NCBI GenBank assembly: GCA_002368155.1
Contig: AP018180.1
Coordinates: 1,380,896 to 1,444,895 of the forward strand
DNA from: Nostoc carneum NIES-2107
Lineage (GTDB): Bacteria; Cyanobacteriota; Cyanobacteriia; Cyanobacteriales; Nostocaceae
Direction: 5' to 3'
DNA: 64,000 bases
Shown here: positions 18,934-29,493 of the stretch, one piece after another
Numbering within the stretch: position 1 is the stretch's first letter
Layout of the letters: the number at the start of each line of letters is the position of its first letter
Notes under the pieces: generated by a model
What the model was told of the DNA's origin: nothing
What the model saw: only the letters and a program-made list of their open reading frames with translations
The model's database searches: none
Translations under genes and position numbers: made by a program

Positions 18934-19065
18934 ATGGCAGAGATAGCATATATTGCCTATCATTTTCACTGGTCTCTTGAGAAAATCATGGAGATGGAAC
19001 ACCGCGATCGTCAGCAGTGGGTAGCACAAATTTCTCAAATTAATCAGGAAATAAATAATGGGTAG
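18934..19065 (+). CDS. 43-residue CIS protein (DUF6760-like)
   Basis: ATG 18934 to TAG 19063-19065. The product reads MAEIAYIAYHFHWSLEKI, then MEMEHRDRQQWVAQI, ending in a polar tail. Short proteins with this HFHWSLEKI.EMEHRDRQ.W pattern accompany the tube and assembly genes in cyanobacterial and actinobacterial injection-system loci (DUF6760 as I recall). The GAGAGG stretch upstream is a plausible RBS. The role is probably in tail-tube assembly; no activity is known. Confidence 0.7.
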   Translation: MAEIAYIAYHFHWSLEKIMEMEHRDRQQWVAQISQINQEINNG

Positions 19066-19091
19066 TAAGTAATAGAACATGAGTAAGCACA

Positions 19092-19628
19092 ATGGTTAAA
19101 AAATTAGGGTTGAATGCTGTATTTGCAGCAGGAACTGATTTATCGGGGTTGAGATATGACCCTTACATGGCTTATAACTTTGTCATCGAAATCGATGGGT
19201 TACTGACGGGTAATTTTTCAGAAGTAACAGGTTTAGAAAGCGAGATTCAAACCGAAGAATACCAAGAAGGCGGCGTGAATGAATATGCCTATAAATTCCC
19301 CACGCGGGTTGTTTATCCTCCTTTAGTTTTGAATCACGGAGTAACAGATATCGATACATTATGGATTTGGTATCAAAGTTGTGTAGAAGGTAAGATTAAG
19401 TTCAAAAATGGCACGATTATGTTGTTAGACCGCAAGCGGCTTCCCGTGATGTGGTGGAATTTTAAAAATGCCTATCCCGTTAAGTGGTCTGGGCCTCAGT
19501 TTAATGCGGCTAATGATTATCAAGTGGCGATCGAACGAGTTGAATTGGTGCATCAAGGGATTTCTAAATCTGCGATCGCTCGGGGATTAGGAGCTGCTCG
19601 TGCTGGCGCTCAAATTGCTGGATTATAA
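19092..19628 (+). CDS. Inner tube protein 2 (Pvc5-like)
   Basis: 178 residues. LSGLRYDPYMAYNFVIEIDG, EVTGLESEIQTEEYQEGG, HGVTDIDTLWIWY and the C-terminal VAIERVELVHQGIS give the gp19-like tube fold. It has an N-terminal extension of ~18 residues and an Ala/Gly-rich C-terminal tail that tube 1 lacks. In two-tube eCIS loci the second tube protein typically forms the ring that contacts the baseplate hub. It follows the 43-residue gene by 26 bases. Confidence 0.9.
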   Translation: MVKKLGLNAVFAAGTDLSGLRYDPYMAYNFVIEIDGLLTGNFSEVTGLESEIQTEEYQEGGVNEYAYKFPTRVVYPPLVLNHGVTDIDTLWIWYQSCVEGKIKFKNGTIMLLDRKRLPVMWWNFKNAYPVKWSGPQFNAANDYQVAIERVELVHQGISKSAIARGLGAARAGAQIAGL

Positions 19629-19764
19629 ATCATTCCTAGTTTTTGAAGGCTGAAATTTTTGAATTTTGACCGCTCTCTAAAGTGGGTTTAAGCTACAAAA
19701 TTCACTCATAGAAAAGGTTAATCGCTATCAACAGACAAATAAAAGAGAAAAAAGTTATACAGAA

Positions 19765-21012
19765 ATGTCACAAGATTTAGTTGCAGCCACCGACCCAAAA
19801 TTACTCCGGCGATTGCTGCGTCCCATCGAAACACCGGGTGTGATTGATAGCAGAATGGGATGGGATATTGTGGCGCGATCGCAACAATTTACTAATCGTT
19901 TACCTTTGGTTTTTGATATCACCCAAAGATGGAATCCCAAAATAGGTTTTCAGGGGGAGAAAATCCCCATTGTTTATGCTCAACCGCAACCCCAGGAAAC
20001 TCCCACAACCAGATCTATTTCAGCAGAATTAGGTCAGTCTCCTAGCAGTCAGCGAACAGTGGTGCAAGCCAAATTTGTCACAGGAAGCGATCGCGCTCAT
20101 AAACTTGTGCAAACAACCAACTCAAAGGCAAGCGAAACACCTACCCCACAAGATTTTTTGGCACCAAACCCCAGTGGAGAAAACTTTACTAGCAGTAAGC
20201 CAACGGTAGTACAAGCAAAATTTATGGGTGGAACAGATAGCAGTTTTTTGTTGCCCACACCAACTCCTATCAGTGCCACTTTACCAATTGAGAAACCGCC
20301 ACTCGATCAAAGTTACCGTCTCAATTCCTCAAATTTATTGTTGGAAACACAGGCAATAGATTTGGATCGGCAAGTAGAAAATTTATCTAGAGAAACAAGC
20401 CAAAATCCAATACCCATTGTGCGGGCGCGATCGCAACCATTACCTGCTAGTGATCGTGGTATTTCTCTTGGGGAAAGCTTGCCCAGTGTTCAGGAATTGA
20501 GGGGGGAAGCGATCGCATTCGATTCCGCCACTGCATTGCCAAATTTATCTGCAGAAACCATCCAAAATCACGCCATTTCTGACAATCCTTCTAACCCAAA
20601 ACCAGTCGCTACAACGGAGGAAAACAGAGCAACACAGCAGATCAACAACGTAGTGGCTCCTATATCTCAAATCCCAAATCCCATCGGTTGGTCAGGATTA
20701 GAAATCCCGCTTTTATTTTCCCATCCTCGGGTTAATCCAGAATCAGTGCAGGCAGAATTAGGATTACCAAACCCAGGTATTACGGGAATATCAAGAAATC
20801 AACCCATGAGCCAAACTACGGGATTATCGAGAGAGGTTTCTTTGAATTTACAGTTCCATCAAGAATTCAACACACAACAATCCAACAGACAAGATAGCTC
20901 TAACATCGAAGCACCAATCGATTTAGAGGCATTAACAGATAAAGTAGAACGCAACCTCATGCAGCGATTAATTATAGAAAGCGAACGCCGAGGCAGGACA
21001 ACATGGAGTTAG
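19765..21012 (+). CDS. Low-complexity linker-like protein of the CIS cluster
   Basis: 415 residues, rich in Pro, Ser, Gln and Asn, with no signal peptide or membrane segment. The N-terminal ~60 residues are ordered-looking (PKLLRRLLRPIETPGVIDSR; FDITQRWNPKIGFQGE). The middle is disordered and has repeated motifs: TVVQAKFVTGSD and TVVQAKFMGGTD, PIVYAQPQPQ and PIVRARSQPL, SAELGQSP and QAELGLPN. The C-terminal ~35 residues are helical (IDLEALTDKVERNLMQRLII). It overlaps the LysM gene by 10 bases, so it belongs to the baseplate operon. I do not recognise a family. It could be a tape-measure substitute or a baseplate anchor; this is position-based inference only. Confidence 0.6.
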   Translation: MSQDLVAATDPKLLRRLLRPIETPGVIDSRMGWDIVARSQQFTNRLPLVFDITQRWNPKIGFQGEKIPIVYAQPQPQETPTTRSISAELGQSPSSQRTVVQAKFVTGSDRAHKLVQTTNSKASETPTPQDFLAPNPSGENFTSSKPTVVQAKFMGGTDSSFLLPTPTPISATLPIEKPPLDQSYRLNSSNLLLETQAIDLDRQVENLSRETSQNPIPIVRARSQPLPASDRGISLGESLPSVQELRGEAIAFDSATALPNLSAETIQNHAISDNPSNPKPVATTEENRATQQINNVVAPISQIPNPIGWSGLEIPLLFSHPRVNPESVQAELGLPNPGITGISRNQPMSQTTGLSREVSLNLQFHQEFNTQQSNRQDSSNIEAPIDLEALTDKVERNLMQRLIIESERRGRTTWS

Positions 21013-21686
21013 AAAAACTCAAAATTTTAGTTGAAAAGAAATTTCCAACTTTCGATGAGGCTCAACCGATTATCGCTCTTTTTAATCCTCAGCAAATTTC
21101 AATTTCTAAGACAGGATGGCAGGGGCAAGGGAATAGCCTCCAGCCATCAGAAGAGTCAGCAACTTTAACGGTCGAGTTGTTTTTTGATACTAGCCTGTTA
21201 AATGCCAAACAAAGTATGACCGATATCGGTAGTGTTATTGGACTGAATCTGTCAGCTAGCAGCCGATTAAAAGATGTTCGAGACTACACTAAAAAAATTT
21301 ATCACTTGACTGAAAAAAAGAGTGGTTTAGGTGCGATACCCAGACCTCCTATTTGCAAACTTAAATGGGGACACAATACAGTTTTATTTCAAGGAGTTCT
21401 TAAGCAGTTAACTAAAACATTTACTCGTTTTCTAGCGAATGGAACCCCAGTTCGGGCAAAGCTGAATTGCACGTTTGAGGAATGGATATCGCCAGAAATC
21501 AAACAAAAAGAGCAAAACCCAATCGATGACCCAATTCGCATTGTGCGGCGTGGAGAAACATTGACCAGTATTGCAGCAGAAGAATACAACGATCCTGCAC
21601 TTTGGAGAGTCATTGCTGCTGCCAATCGCCTCGATAATCCGCGCCAAATTGCTCCTGGTCAGCGCCTCACTGTACCACCACTGTGA
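21003..21686 (+). CDS. LysM baseplate hub protein (Pvc7/gp53-like)
   Basis: 227 residues. The N-terminal 170 residues match the CIS tube/hub-adaptor type (PIIALFNPQQISISKTGWQG, KLKWGHNTVLFQGVLKQL). The C-terminal ~45 residues are one LysM domain: RIVRRGETLTSIAAEEYNDP, then NPRQIAPGQRLTVPP. In eCIS and R-type particles this protein joins the tube end to the central hub, and the LysM may touch peptidoglycan. It overlaps the previous gene and is followed by the gpD-like gene within 15 bases. Confidence 0.88.
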   Translation: MELEKLKILVEKKFPTFDEAQPIIALFNPQQISISKTGWQGQGNSLQPSEESATLTVELFFDTSLLNAKQSMTDIGSVIGLNLSASSRLKDVRDYTKKIYHLTEKKSGLGAIPRPPICKLKWGHNTVLFQGVLKQLTKTFTRFLANGTPVRAKLNCTFEEWISPEIKQKEQNPIDDPIRIVRRGETLTSIAAEEYNDPALWRVIAAANRLDNPRQIAPGQRLTVPPL

Positions 21687-21701
21687 TTGTTAAAAATACA
21701 G

Positions 21702-22769
21702 ATGTCTCAACCTAAAGGTACCGAAATCCTCACCCCTCAAGCCAAAATTACGATCGCGGGTAAACCTCTCCCACTTCAAGCGATCGCCGATTTGTCAAGC
21801 GTAACCGTGGTGGAAGACCTAGAAGGTGCGGGGATGTTTACCCTGCAATTAAAGACTTGGGATTTGGTAAAAGGCGAACTGACATGGGTAGATAACAACT
21901 TATTTGACTGCGGCAATACTGTGGAAATTCAAATGGGTTACGCAAAGTTAGAAACGCTAATTATTGGGGATATTACGGGATTAGAACCTAGCTTTTCCCA
22001 AGATTCTGCACCTACATTGACTGTACGAGGTCACGATCTCAGCCATCGTTTAATGCGGGGAACCCAAAGGCGCAGTTTTTTGGAAATGAAAGACAGCGAA
22101 ATTGCAAGTCAAATTGCTAACGAACGGGGATTAGATGCCAAAGTTGAGGATAGTAAAGAAAAATTAAATCACGTTTTGCAATCTAATAAAACGGATTGGG
22201 ACTTTTTGCAAGATCGGGCGAAACGGATTGGTTATGAGGTGTTAGTTAAAAACAAAACATTATATTTTCGTCCGCCACAAAATGCCAGCAGTCAGGTGCT
22301 AAAACTAAATCGCGCCGACGATTTGCTAGACTTCTCCGCCCGACTCAGTACGATGAATCAGGTTGGACAAGTGGAAGTTCGAGGTTGGAACCCTCAAAAG
22401 AAAGAGTTATTTATTAGCAAGGCAGGTGTTGGTAATGAAACTACTAAAATGAAAGGTTCTATTAGCGGGCCGAAGGCCGCTAACCAAGAATTTGGTAATA
22501 CGAGTTATACGATCGCCAATGTCATAGTTTCTAGTCAAGCAGAAGCAAATCAAATTGCCTTAAAGCTGTTTAACGACATGGCATTGAACTATATTACTGG
22601 CGATGCCAGTTGTTTGGGTCGTACAGATTTACACCCCGGTACAACGATAGAAATAACTGGCATTGGTAAGCGCTTTAGTGGTTCTTATTATGTTAACTCT
22701 GTTACTCATTCCTACAGAAAAACACAAGGTTATCTCACTCAATTTTCAGTAAAAAGGAATGCGAGTTGA
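21702..22769 (+). CDS. Hub protein, phage late-control gpD / VgrG N-terminal-like (Pvc8 part)
   Basis: 355 residues starting at ATG 21702 (MSQPKGTEIL). The frame is open to a TTG at 21687, but ATG is better spaced. The fold markers are SVTVVEDLEGAGMFTLQL, GDITGLEPSFSQD, LTVRGHDLSHRLMRGTQRRSF and DWDFLQDRAKRIGYEVLVK, typical of gp27/gpD hub proteins. It forms the trimeric hub at the tip of the tube. The spike domain is on the next gene, so the VgrG-type module is split here into two genes, as in many CIS clusters. Confidence 0.9.
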   Translation: MSQPKGTEILTPQAKITIAGKPLPLQAIADLSSVTVVEDLEGAGMFTLQLKTWDLVKGELTWVDNNLFDCGNTVEIQMGYAKLETLIIGDITGLEPSFSQDSAPTLTVRGHDLSHRLMRGTQRRSFLEMKDSEIASQIANERGLDAKVEDSKEKLNHVLQSNKTDWDFLQDRAKRIGYEVLVKNKTLYFRPPQNASSQVLKLNRADDLLDFSARLSTMNQVGQVEVRGWNPQKKELFISKAGVGNETTKMKGSISGPKAANQEFGNTSYTIANVIVSSQAEANQIALKLFNDMALNYITGDASCLGRTDLHPGTTIEITGIGKRFSGSYYVNSVTHSYRKTQGYLTQFSVKRNAS

Positions 22770-22812
22770 TGTTCTATTTTCCTGTTGCTATCACATATAT
22801 AGGAAGTCATAA

Positions 22813-23502
22813 ATGACTGGTAGAATACTCGATTTAATTGGTCAATCAGAAGATAGCGATCGCTTTTATGGCGTGACGATCGGTATAGTTAGCAGTAATG
22901 AAGATAAAGAAGGACTGGGGCGAGTTAAAATAAAATTGCCTCGGATATCCGATACGGATGAAAGCTATTGGGCGAGGGTATTGACTCCAATGGCAGGAAA
23001 GGAAAGAGGTATCTATTTTTTGCCGGAACCTCTCGATGAGGTATTAGTTGCTTTCGATCAAGGGGATATTAATTGCCCTTACATTTTAGGCAGTTTATGG
23101 AATGGTCAAGATAAACCGCCAGAAAAGAATGAGGATGGCAAAAATAACAAGCGACTGATTAAATCGCGCAGTGGTCACCAAATTATTTTAGACGATACGC
23201 AAGATGCCGAAAAAATTATCATTCAGGATGCGACTGGTAAAAACGAGATAGTTATCGATTCTAAAAACAATGCCATGATGCTGAAAGTAGAAAAAGACTT
23301 AACAATTGAGGCTAAAGGAAAAATTAGTCTAAAAACGAGCGGTGGCGATCTAGCAATCGAGTGCAACAACCTCAATATTCAAGCAAAACAAAATTGCGAA
23401 ATTAAAGCCGAAGCTAACTGCAATCTTCAGGCAGAGTCTGGAATAGGAATTAAATGTTTGGCAGGTGTAAAAATCAATGACGGTGCTTTGGAGGTGACAT
23501 AA
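22813..23502 (+). CDS. Baseplate spike protein, gpV/gp5 OB-fold
   Basis: 229 residues. The N-terminal OB-fold is GVTIGIVSSNEDKEGLGRVK, ARVLTPMAGKERGIYFLPEP and EVLVAFDQGDINCPYILG, the canonical gp5/gpV segment. After RSGHQIILDDT comes a beta-helical region with repeated KAE/QAE/IKC strands (IECNNLNIQAKQNCEIKAEA), the needle-like spike. It pairs with the hub protein just upstream and the PAAR-like tip directly downstream (1-base overlap at 23502). Confidence 0.92.
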   Translation: MTGRILDLIGQSEDSDRFYGVTIGIVSSNEDKEGLGRVKIKLPRISDTDESYWARVLTPMAGKERGIYFLPEPLDEVLVAFDQGDINCPYILGSLWNGQDKPPEKNEDGKNNKRLIKSRSGHQIILDDTQDAEKIIIQDATGKNEIVIDSKNNAMMLKVEKDLTIEAKGKISLKTSGGDLAIECNNLNIQAKQNCEIKAEANCNLQAESGIGIKCLAGVKINDGALEVT

Positions 23503-23825
23503 TGCCAGGAACTTTATTGCACGTTGGTGCAACAGTCAATTGCGCTCATCAAGGACAAGCGCAACCCACTTCTGTAAATCCAAGGGTGAAAGTAATGGGT
23601 AACGCTGTAGTGACTAAAGCTTCTACTTATGCGATCGCAGGCTGTACAAATCCCCAACCCCCTAACAATGTAGGCCCTTGCACCGAAGCCCATTGGACTA
23701 ACCCCGCTACCAGAGTCAAAGTTATGGGACAACCCGTTTTATTGCAGGATAGTCAAGCAAAGTGTCTGCCCACAAATACGCCATTAATTGTTGTGGTAAC
23801 TCAAGCACGCATCAAAGGAATTTAA
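23502..23825 (+). CDS. PAAR-like spike tip protein
   Basis: 107 residues. It begins MPGTLLHVGATVNCAHQGQA and contains PRVKVMGNAVVT and ATRVKVMGQPVLL, with paired Cys/His residues (C14/H16 and C45) typical of DUF4280/PAAR-like tips that bind a metal and sharpen the spike. Overlap with the spike gene indicates coupled translation. It is small and lacks the classical PAAR triplets, so I call it PAAR-like rather than PAAR proper. Confidence 0.8.
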   Translation: MPGTLLHVGATVNCAHQGQAQPTSVNPRVKVMGNAVVTKASTYAIAGCTNPQPPNNVGPCTEAHWTNPATRVKVMGQPVLLQDSQAKCLPTNTPLIVVVTQARIKGI

Positions 23826-23847
23826 AGGAACTGTCAACTGTTGAACT

Positions 23848-24231
23848 ATGAATACCAATTTTCTTGGTGTCGGTTGGACATCCCCAGTCAAGGTAGAAAA
23901 AAATCAAATTGTTATGGCGCAGTATGAAGAGTGCGTTCGCCAATCAATTTGGATGATCTTAAGTACCGCCAGAGGAGAAAGGTTAATGCGTCCAGACTTT
24001 GGTTGTGGTATTCACGATTTGGTATTTGCTAACAATAATGCTGGCACAATTGGCACAGTGATTGATGAAGTGCGTCAAGCGTTAATTCAATGGGAACCGC
24101 GCATTGATGTGTTGGATGTAGATGCAAGTCCCGATCCTAACCAACTAAACAGATTGCTGATTCAGATTAATTATCAAGTTCGCACGACCAATAATCGCTT
24201 TAATTTGGTTTATCCATTCTATTTGAGCTAA
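23848..24231 (+). CDS. Baseplate wedge protein gp25-like (GPW)
   Basis: 127 residues with the gp25/GPW consensus: EECVRQSIWMILSTARGERL, MRPDFGCGIHDLVF, IDEVRQALIQWEPRIDV. In T4 and eCIS the gp25 protein starts sheath assembly at the baseplate. It lies 22 bases after the tip gene and 5 bases before the large baseplate J gene, in the usual order gp25-gp6-gp7. Confidence 0.95.
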   Translation: MNTNFLGVGWTSPVKVEKNQIVMAQYEECVRQSIWMILSTARGERLMRPDFGCGIHDLVFANNNAGTIGTVIDEVRQALIQWEPRIDVLDVDASPDPNQLNRLLIQINYQVRTTNNRFNLVYPFYLS

Positions 24232-24236
24232 TTTTT

Positions 24237-27200
24237 ATGTCGATTCAACCGCCAAAAATTGACAAACGTACCTATGAAGAGATAGTAGAAAAAACAGTAA
24301 AGTTAGTACAATATTATACTGCTCAGGAAAATAGCGAATTAGTCGATAATAAAGCCGAATTTTTGCGCGATCGCATTCTCGCTGAAGATATCACAAATAC
24401 TGAAGGCAATATCATCAAAGCAGGTACGTTAATCGACGGAATTATAGCAGATGCTATCGCCAAAGTCAAGGGATTAGAAAAAATTAATGTTAAGCTCAAA
24501 GGCTGGTGGAAACCTGACAAGCCTGACGCAGGTTTGGCGCTAATTCGCATTTTTGGGCGCATGGCGGCTACAGTAAGCGATCGCCTGAATCGAGTGCCAG
24601 AAAAAAACTTTCTCGCTTTTTTAGATTTGCTCGGTACGCAAATTTTACCACCCCAGCCTGCGCGAGTTCCCTTAACTTTTTCTCTGGCATCTGGCCTACC
24701 TGAAAATACAACAGCTTTAATTCCCGCTTACACGCAAATCTCCGCACCACCTACTGAGGGAGAAGAGGAAGAAGTTGTCTTTGAGACAGAAAGCGATGTG
24801 TTGATAACGCCAGTGCAATTGCAAGCGGTATTTGTCCGAAATTTAGAGACAGATAAATATAGCGAATGCCTACGGCACGGCTTCGCCGAACGCACATTAA
24901 CGGCAACAGGAAGACAGGACACTGCTTTCTTAGCTTTTGAAGCAGATACCGCAATCGAACATAGTCTTTATCTTGCTTGCGAACAAGTTTTTAGTTTATC
25001 TGAAATCAAAACCGTTAGGCTCAACATTTATTCATCTCAAGTTACCGATTTGAATAATTTGCCTATTACTTGGTCTTATTGGAACGGTATTAATTGGAAA
25101 ACATTAGAATCAGAGAATAAAACCGAGAGCGATCACTTGCAAGTTACGCTCAAAAATCTGCCAGACTTTCCCCTACGAACAGTCAATGAAATATCGGCAA
25201 AATGGTTAAAAGCAACCGTTATCAATCGCTCTGATTTATCGGTTAAACGCATTACAACTAGCGTTGATATTACCGATTCTAAATTAAAACTAGACCAATG
25301 TTTTTTTAATACTGTTCCCCTAGATCTAAATAAAGATTTCTATCCTTTTGGAGAACAACCACACTTTAACGATACTTTTTATCTAGGAAGTCAAGAAATT
25401 TTTTCTAAACCCGATTTTACGGTTAAATTCAAAGTTAAAATTAGCGAAAACGTTAAGGACGATGGCGGGGTGGAAATTGCTTGGGAATTTTACAATGGCT
25501 TAAATTGGGAAGAAATTGAAAAATCTAGGGCTAATAATTCGGATATTGCTGATAATTCGGCGCTAGAAGAGAGTAAACAAAATTTTAACGATGACACCAA
25601 TGCTTTTACAAAACCGGGTAAAATTACATTAAAGATTCCCAATACAATTAAACCTGTAACTATTAATGGAATTAACAATTATTGGCTGAGAGCTAGAATT
25701 GTTAAAGGTAATTATGGAACGGAAGCGACTTACAGGCAGCGAGAGAAGAATGGTCAACCTTTATATGTCAATGAAGTCCCTATTTATGAATTAGTTGCTG
25801 CGACTTTTGCACCTCCATGTATACAGTCTATTTCCTTAGAATATAGCTCTCCAGATGTGCCTTTATCTAATTGTTTAAGTTATAAAAATTTTATTTATCA
25901 AGTATATTCAACTAATTTTCAGCCCTTTGTAAAAACCACAAATGAAGATACCAAACCCACGCTGTATATGGGTTTTGATCGCCCATTTCCCAATCGAGCG
26001 ATCGCGCTTTATTTCCAAGTCGAACCTCCAACTGCACAAGAATTAGCGACAGCAACTATCAATGTTGAGAAACCCATCTTAGTTTGGGAATATTTCAACG
26101 GCAAAATTTGGATAAAATTGAGCGTTATTGATGAAACGGCTGCTTTGAGCGAGCGCGGATTAATTAAATTTATTGGGCCATCTGACTTTACCGCAACTCA
26201 GGAGTTTAATCAAACCCTCTATTGGTTGCGCGTTCGTTGGGAAAAAGGCCACTTTCAAGTCAAGCCGCGCTTGCGTCGCATCTTGACAAATACGATTTGG
26301 GCAAGCCAAGCTACAACGCTGCAAAATGAAATTTTAGGTTTCAGCAATGGTAACCCCAATCAAACATTTCGCACAGTAAAATCGCCAATTTTACCCGATC
26401 AGCAATTGGAGATCCAAGAACAAAAAATTCCCTCTCTAGAAGAACAAATTGCCATTGAAAAATTAGAAGGAAAAGATGCAATTACCATTATTAGAGATGA
26501 GAAGGGAGATGTAGAAACTGTGTGGGTGCGATGGCATGAAGTCTCGGATTTTTATCAGTCAGGAATGCGCGATCGCCACTACACTATCAACCGTTTAACT
26601 GGAGAAATTAAGTTTGGCGACGGACAGCAAGGAATGATACCGCCCCAAGGTCGCAACAACATTCGCATGACGCGGTATAAAACCGATGGCGGCGTGAAGG
26701 GTAACAAGCCTGCTCAAACCATTACCCAGTTAAAAACATCCATTCCTTTTATCAATAGCGTTACTAATTTGGAACCCGCTGGCAGTGGTGCCGATCGAGA
26801 ACCAATTGAACGGGTTAAAGAACGGGGGCCAAAATTTATTCGCCATCGCAATCGTGCTGTGACTGCCCAAGACTTTGAGGACTTGGCTTACGAAGCATCA
26901 CCTGATGTAGCTAGGGCAAAAGCGATCGCGCCTGTTTTTAATCCTCTCGCCGATGATAGTTGGTTGGAGACTAACAGAGATCTCACAAAAAATCCTTCCG
27001 AAATCCATCTAAAACCTGACATCAATCCAGGTCAAGTCACACTGTTGATTGTACCCAAAAGTTCAGCGCGGCAACCCGTACCTAGTTTGGCGCTAATTGA
27101 GCGCGTGGAAACTTATATCCGGGCGCGTTGTCACCCCACCATTAACCTCATAGTGACTGCACCAGATTGGCAGCAGGTTTCAGTCACGGCTGTGGTGGTG

Positions 27201-27464
27201 CCTGTATCTCCAGACGTGGCGGATGCGGCCACAGAGGCGGTAATCAAGCGCTTGGAAGAATTCCTACATCCCTTGACTGGGGGGAAACAGGGACAGGGCT
27301 GGGCTTTCGGTCGCCAGCCACAAATGTCAGATTTATATGCGGTTATCGAAGGGGTTCCAGGGGTAGACCACATTCACGAGCTTTCGGAACTCAAGGTAAA
27401 GCCATTATCCCCCAAGCAGTTAGTTTATTCCGGTAGCCACACTATTACTTTGCTAGAGGAGTGA
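24237..27464 (+). CDS. Baseplate J-like protein, large (Pvc11/gp6-like)
   Basis: 1075 residues. The N-terminus ([20 protein letters not shown]) and the C-terminal core ([44 protein letters not shown]-type ending with GVDHIHEL) are the baseplate J / gp6 signature. Long beta-rich insertions in between (repeated [11 protein letters not shown] and [11 protein letters not shown] segments) are usual in eCIS Pvc11 homologues. It forms the baseplate wedge ring. A short dispersed repeat is inserted in frame near 24861-24892 ([11 protein letters not shown]). The stop overlaps the start region of the next gene. Confidence 0.92.
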   Translation: MSIQPPKIDKRTYEEIVEKTVKLVQYYTAQENSELVDNKAEFLRDRILAEDITNTEGNIIKAGTLIDGIIADAIAKVKGLEKINVKLKGWWKPDKPDAGLALIRIFGRMAATVSDRLNRVPEKNFLAFLDLLGTQILPPQPARVPLTFSLASGLPENTTALIPAYTQISAPPTEGEEEEVVFETESDVLITPVQLQAVFVRNLETDKYSECLRHGFAERTLTATGRQDTAFLAFEADTAIEHSLYLACEQVFSLSEIKTVRLNIYSSQVTDLNNLPITWSYWNGINWKTLESENKTESDHLQVTLKNLPDFPLRTVNEISAKWLKATVINRSDLSVKRITTSVDITDSKLKLDQCFFNTVPLDLNKDFYPFGEQPHFNDTFYLGSQEIFSKPDFTVKFKVKISENVKDDGGVEIAWEFYNGLNWEEIEKSRANNSDIADNSALEESKQNFNDDTNAFTKPGKITLKIPNTIKPVTINGINNYWLRARIVKGNYGTEATYRQREKNGQPLYVNEVPIYELVAATFAPPCIQSISLEYSSPDVPLSNCLSYKNFIYQVYSTNFQPFVKTTNEDTKPTLYMGFDRPFPNRAIALYFQVEPPTAQELATATINVEKPILVWEYFNGKIWIKLSVIDETAALSERGLIKFIGPSDFTATQEFNQTLYWLRVRWEKGHFQVKPRLRRILTNTIWASQATTLQNEILGFSNGNPNQTFRTVKSPILPDQQLEIQEQKIPSLEEQIAIEKLEGKDAITIIRDEKGDVETVWVRWHEVSDFYQSGMRDRHYTINRLTGEIKFGDGQQGMIPPQGRNNIRMTRYKTDGGVKGNKPAQTITQLKTSIPFINSVTNLEPAGSGADREPIERVKERGPKFIRHRNRAVTAQDFEDLAYEASPDVARAKAIAPVFNPLADDSWLETNRDLTKNPSEIHLKPDINPGQVTLLIVPKSSARQPVPSLALIERVETYIRARCHPTINLIVTAPDWQQVSVTAVVVPVSPDVADAATEAVIKRLEEFLHPLTGGKQGQGWAFGRQPQMSDLYAVIEGVPGVDHIHELSELKVKPLSPKQLVYSGSHTITLLEE
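24861..24892. repeat. Short palindromic dispersed repeat inside the baseplate J gene
   Basis: GCCTACGGCACGGCTTCGCC followed by GAACGC resembles the dispersed Nostoc repeat family that also appears near 34613 and 40345. It adds about ten residues ([10 protein letters not shown]) without breaking the frame. The assignment is by eye. Confidence 0.5.
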
Positions 27465-27472
27465 GTTTAAAC

Positions 27473-28456
27473 ATGTCATTACCCTTACCCAATCTAGATG
27501 ACCGTACCTATGCTGATTTGGTGGAAGAGGCGCGTGCTTTAATTCCGATTGAATATCCGGAATGGACTGACCATAATCCCAGCGATACGGGAATTATTTT
27601 AATTGAATTGCTGGCTTGGTTGACCGAGATGGTGTTATATCGAGTCAATCAAGTGCCGGATAAAAATTTTGCTACTTTCTTAAGTCTGCTGAAAGGTGAA
27701 AATTGGCAGTTCCCAGATAATTTATCTTCAGATCAACAGAATATATTTCTTAAACAAGCAATTCAGGAAACGGTTTTAGACCTGCGGAAGCGTTACCGAG
27801 CCGTTACTGTTGAGGATTTTGAGCAGCTAGTATTTAAAGATTTTGAAGATTGGAAAGAAACACAAGACGCTAAAAAACTGGGTGACTTGGGTGTGGTCAA
27901 GCGATCGCGTTGCATCCCCAATCGGAATCTCACGCTAACAGACTCCACTAGCAGAAAAAATGAGGCTCCTGGACATATTAGCTTAGTTGTGCTTCCAGAA
28001 AGCTCAACGCCAAAACCTCAACCAACTGAAGCTCTAAAACAAGCCTTGTGCGAATATCTGGATAAAAGGCGACTTCTGACAACCCGCCTTCACATCGTTG
28101 AACCAGAATATGTGTCGCTGAAAATCTTCGCGCAATTATACCTAGAAGATGGTGCTGATTCCCAGAATGTCAGAAAAAGCGCGACGCAGGAGGTGCTAGC
28201 GTTCTTTCACCCCCTGTATTCGGAACGTTACTGGGATGGTAAGGGTTGGCCTTTTGGTCGAAATATTTACCGTTCGGAACTATACCAATTGCTGGCTCAA
28301 ATTCCTGGGGTGGATTATGTCGAGAACGTCATACTCAACGGTGATGAAAATCTGACTGATATTCCTCTCGAAGATTCTCAACTGGTGGCTGTGGAAGTAG
28401 ACAAAACAAGTTTCACAATTATGGAGCGCAGGGGCAATGAATGGCAATCAGTCTAG
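27473..28456 (+). CDS. Second baseplate J-like protein (Pvc12/gp6-like)
   Basis: 327 residues from ATG 27473, chosen because GAGGAG lies 12 bases upstream; a GTG at 27461 is too close to it. The N-terminus reads [40 protein letters not shown] and [20 protein letters not shown]. The C-terminus has [35 protein letters not shown] and [20 protein letters not shown]. It pairs with the large J protein to form the wedge heterodimers. It overlaps the next gene by 20 bases. Confidence 0.9.
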   Translation: MSLPLPNLDDRTYADLVEEARALIPIEYPEWTDHNPSDTGIILIELLAWLTEMVLYRVNQVPDKNFATFLSLLKGENWQFPDNLSSDQQNIFLKQAIQETVLDLRKRYRAVTVEDFEQLVFKDFEDWKETQDAKKLGDLGVVKRSRCIPNRNLTLTDSTSRKNEAPGHISLVVLPESSTPKPQPTEALKQALCEYLDKRRLLTTRLHIVEPEYVSLKIFAQLYLEDGADSQNVRKSATQEVLAFFHPLYSERYWDGKGWPFGRNIYRSELYQLLAQIPGVDYVENVILNGDENLTDIPLEDSQLVAVEVDKTSFTIMERRGNEWQSV

Positions 28457-29453
28457 CCAGGCCAGTAGCTATTTGCAATATCTTCCCAGTATCTTGCAAG
28501 CCGATCCGTTTCTGGGGGATTTATTGCTGGCTTTTGAGCGCATTTTGAGCAGTTCTGACCCTCTTAATCAGCCATCTCCTGCACTAGAAGAATACATTGA
28601 ACGCATTTCTACTTACTTCATTCCAGGTTCAGAAAAATCCGATAATACTAAAACTCCGGCTGAATTTTTGCCTTGGCTGGCGGGTTGGGTAGCTTTGAGC
28701 TTGCGGGATGACTGGGCGGAGGAAACCAAGCGTCAGTTTATCAGAGAAATTGTGCCATTGTATCGTCTGCGTGGCACTAAAACGGGTCTGGAGAACATCC
28801 TGAAGCTTTATTTGAGAAGCTACGGTTTTCCTGAGAAGGTAGAGATTTTTGAGTTCGACAATCTGCCCCATTACTTTCAGGTTCAACTGACCCTACCTAA
28901 TCAAAATCTGGATCTGTATTGGCGTACAGCCAAAATTGCCTTGGCAATTATTGACCAAGAGAAGCCAGTTCACACGTTTTATGCCTTAAAAATCCTGGTG
29001 CCAACAATGCGGCTCACGGGTAATTCTTATCCGATCGCGCTCCAGCAACCTGGTACGATCGCTGTTACTGTGAATGTAGATAATCCGGGTAACAATCTGA
29101 TACTCAGTATCAAGGGATTGAGACAGGCAGAACCCTACGCAAAGCAAGCAGGTAAAAATTCCCCACTGACGGTGAGTTACACGGTAACACCAGAGCAATT
29201 CAAGCTGGGTGAAAAGTGGCATTTAGCGATCGCTAACTTGAGTTCAAATCAGGTTACAGGAAAATTAACCGTTACTCTCACCTATGCCGCTAATTCTTCA
29301 CTGCAACCGTATAAGGATGAGAAATTTACTCTAGAGTCAGGGTTAAAGATTATAGATCGTCTGATTCGCGACTCCGATGGGAAATTCAAACCATCTAACG
29401 ATGGAAATACGGTGTTAGGAACAGTAACTAGAAAACCTGAGCCAACACCATGA
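28437..29453 (+). CDS. Tail protein I-like baseplate protein (gp7/Pvc13-side)
   Basis: 338 residues. The N-terminal half is the P2 tail-protein-I type: [67 protein letters not shown]. The C-terminal half is a beta-sandwich with [20 protein letters not shown]. In eCIS this protein completes the wedge and links to the fibres, and the fibre gene follows after 40 bases. Its start lies inside the preceding gene. Confidence 0.88.
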   Translation: MNGNQSSQASSYLQYLPSILQADPFLGDLLLAFERILSSSDPLNQPSPALEEYIERISTYFIPGSEKSDNTKTPAEFLPWLAGWVALSLRDDWAEETKRQFIREIVPLYRLRGTKTGLENILKLYLRSYGFPEKVEIFEFDNLPHYFQVQLTLPNQNLDLYWRTAKIALAIIDQEKPVHTFYALKILVPTMRLTGNSYPIALQQPGTIAVTVNVDNPGNNLILSIKGLRQAEPYAKQAGKNSPLTVSYTVTPEQFKLGEKWHLAIANLSSNQVTGKLTVTLTYAANSSLQPYKDEKFTLESGLKIIDRLIRDSDGKFKPSNDGNTVLGTVTRKPEPTP

Positions 29454-29493
29454 TCATCAAACTAGCAACTTTTTATCACCGAGAGAATTGACA

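Noticed and set aside
19765..21012. Tape-measure protein assignment
   Set aside because: The protein lacks the long helical repeats of tape measures; kept as unknown instead.
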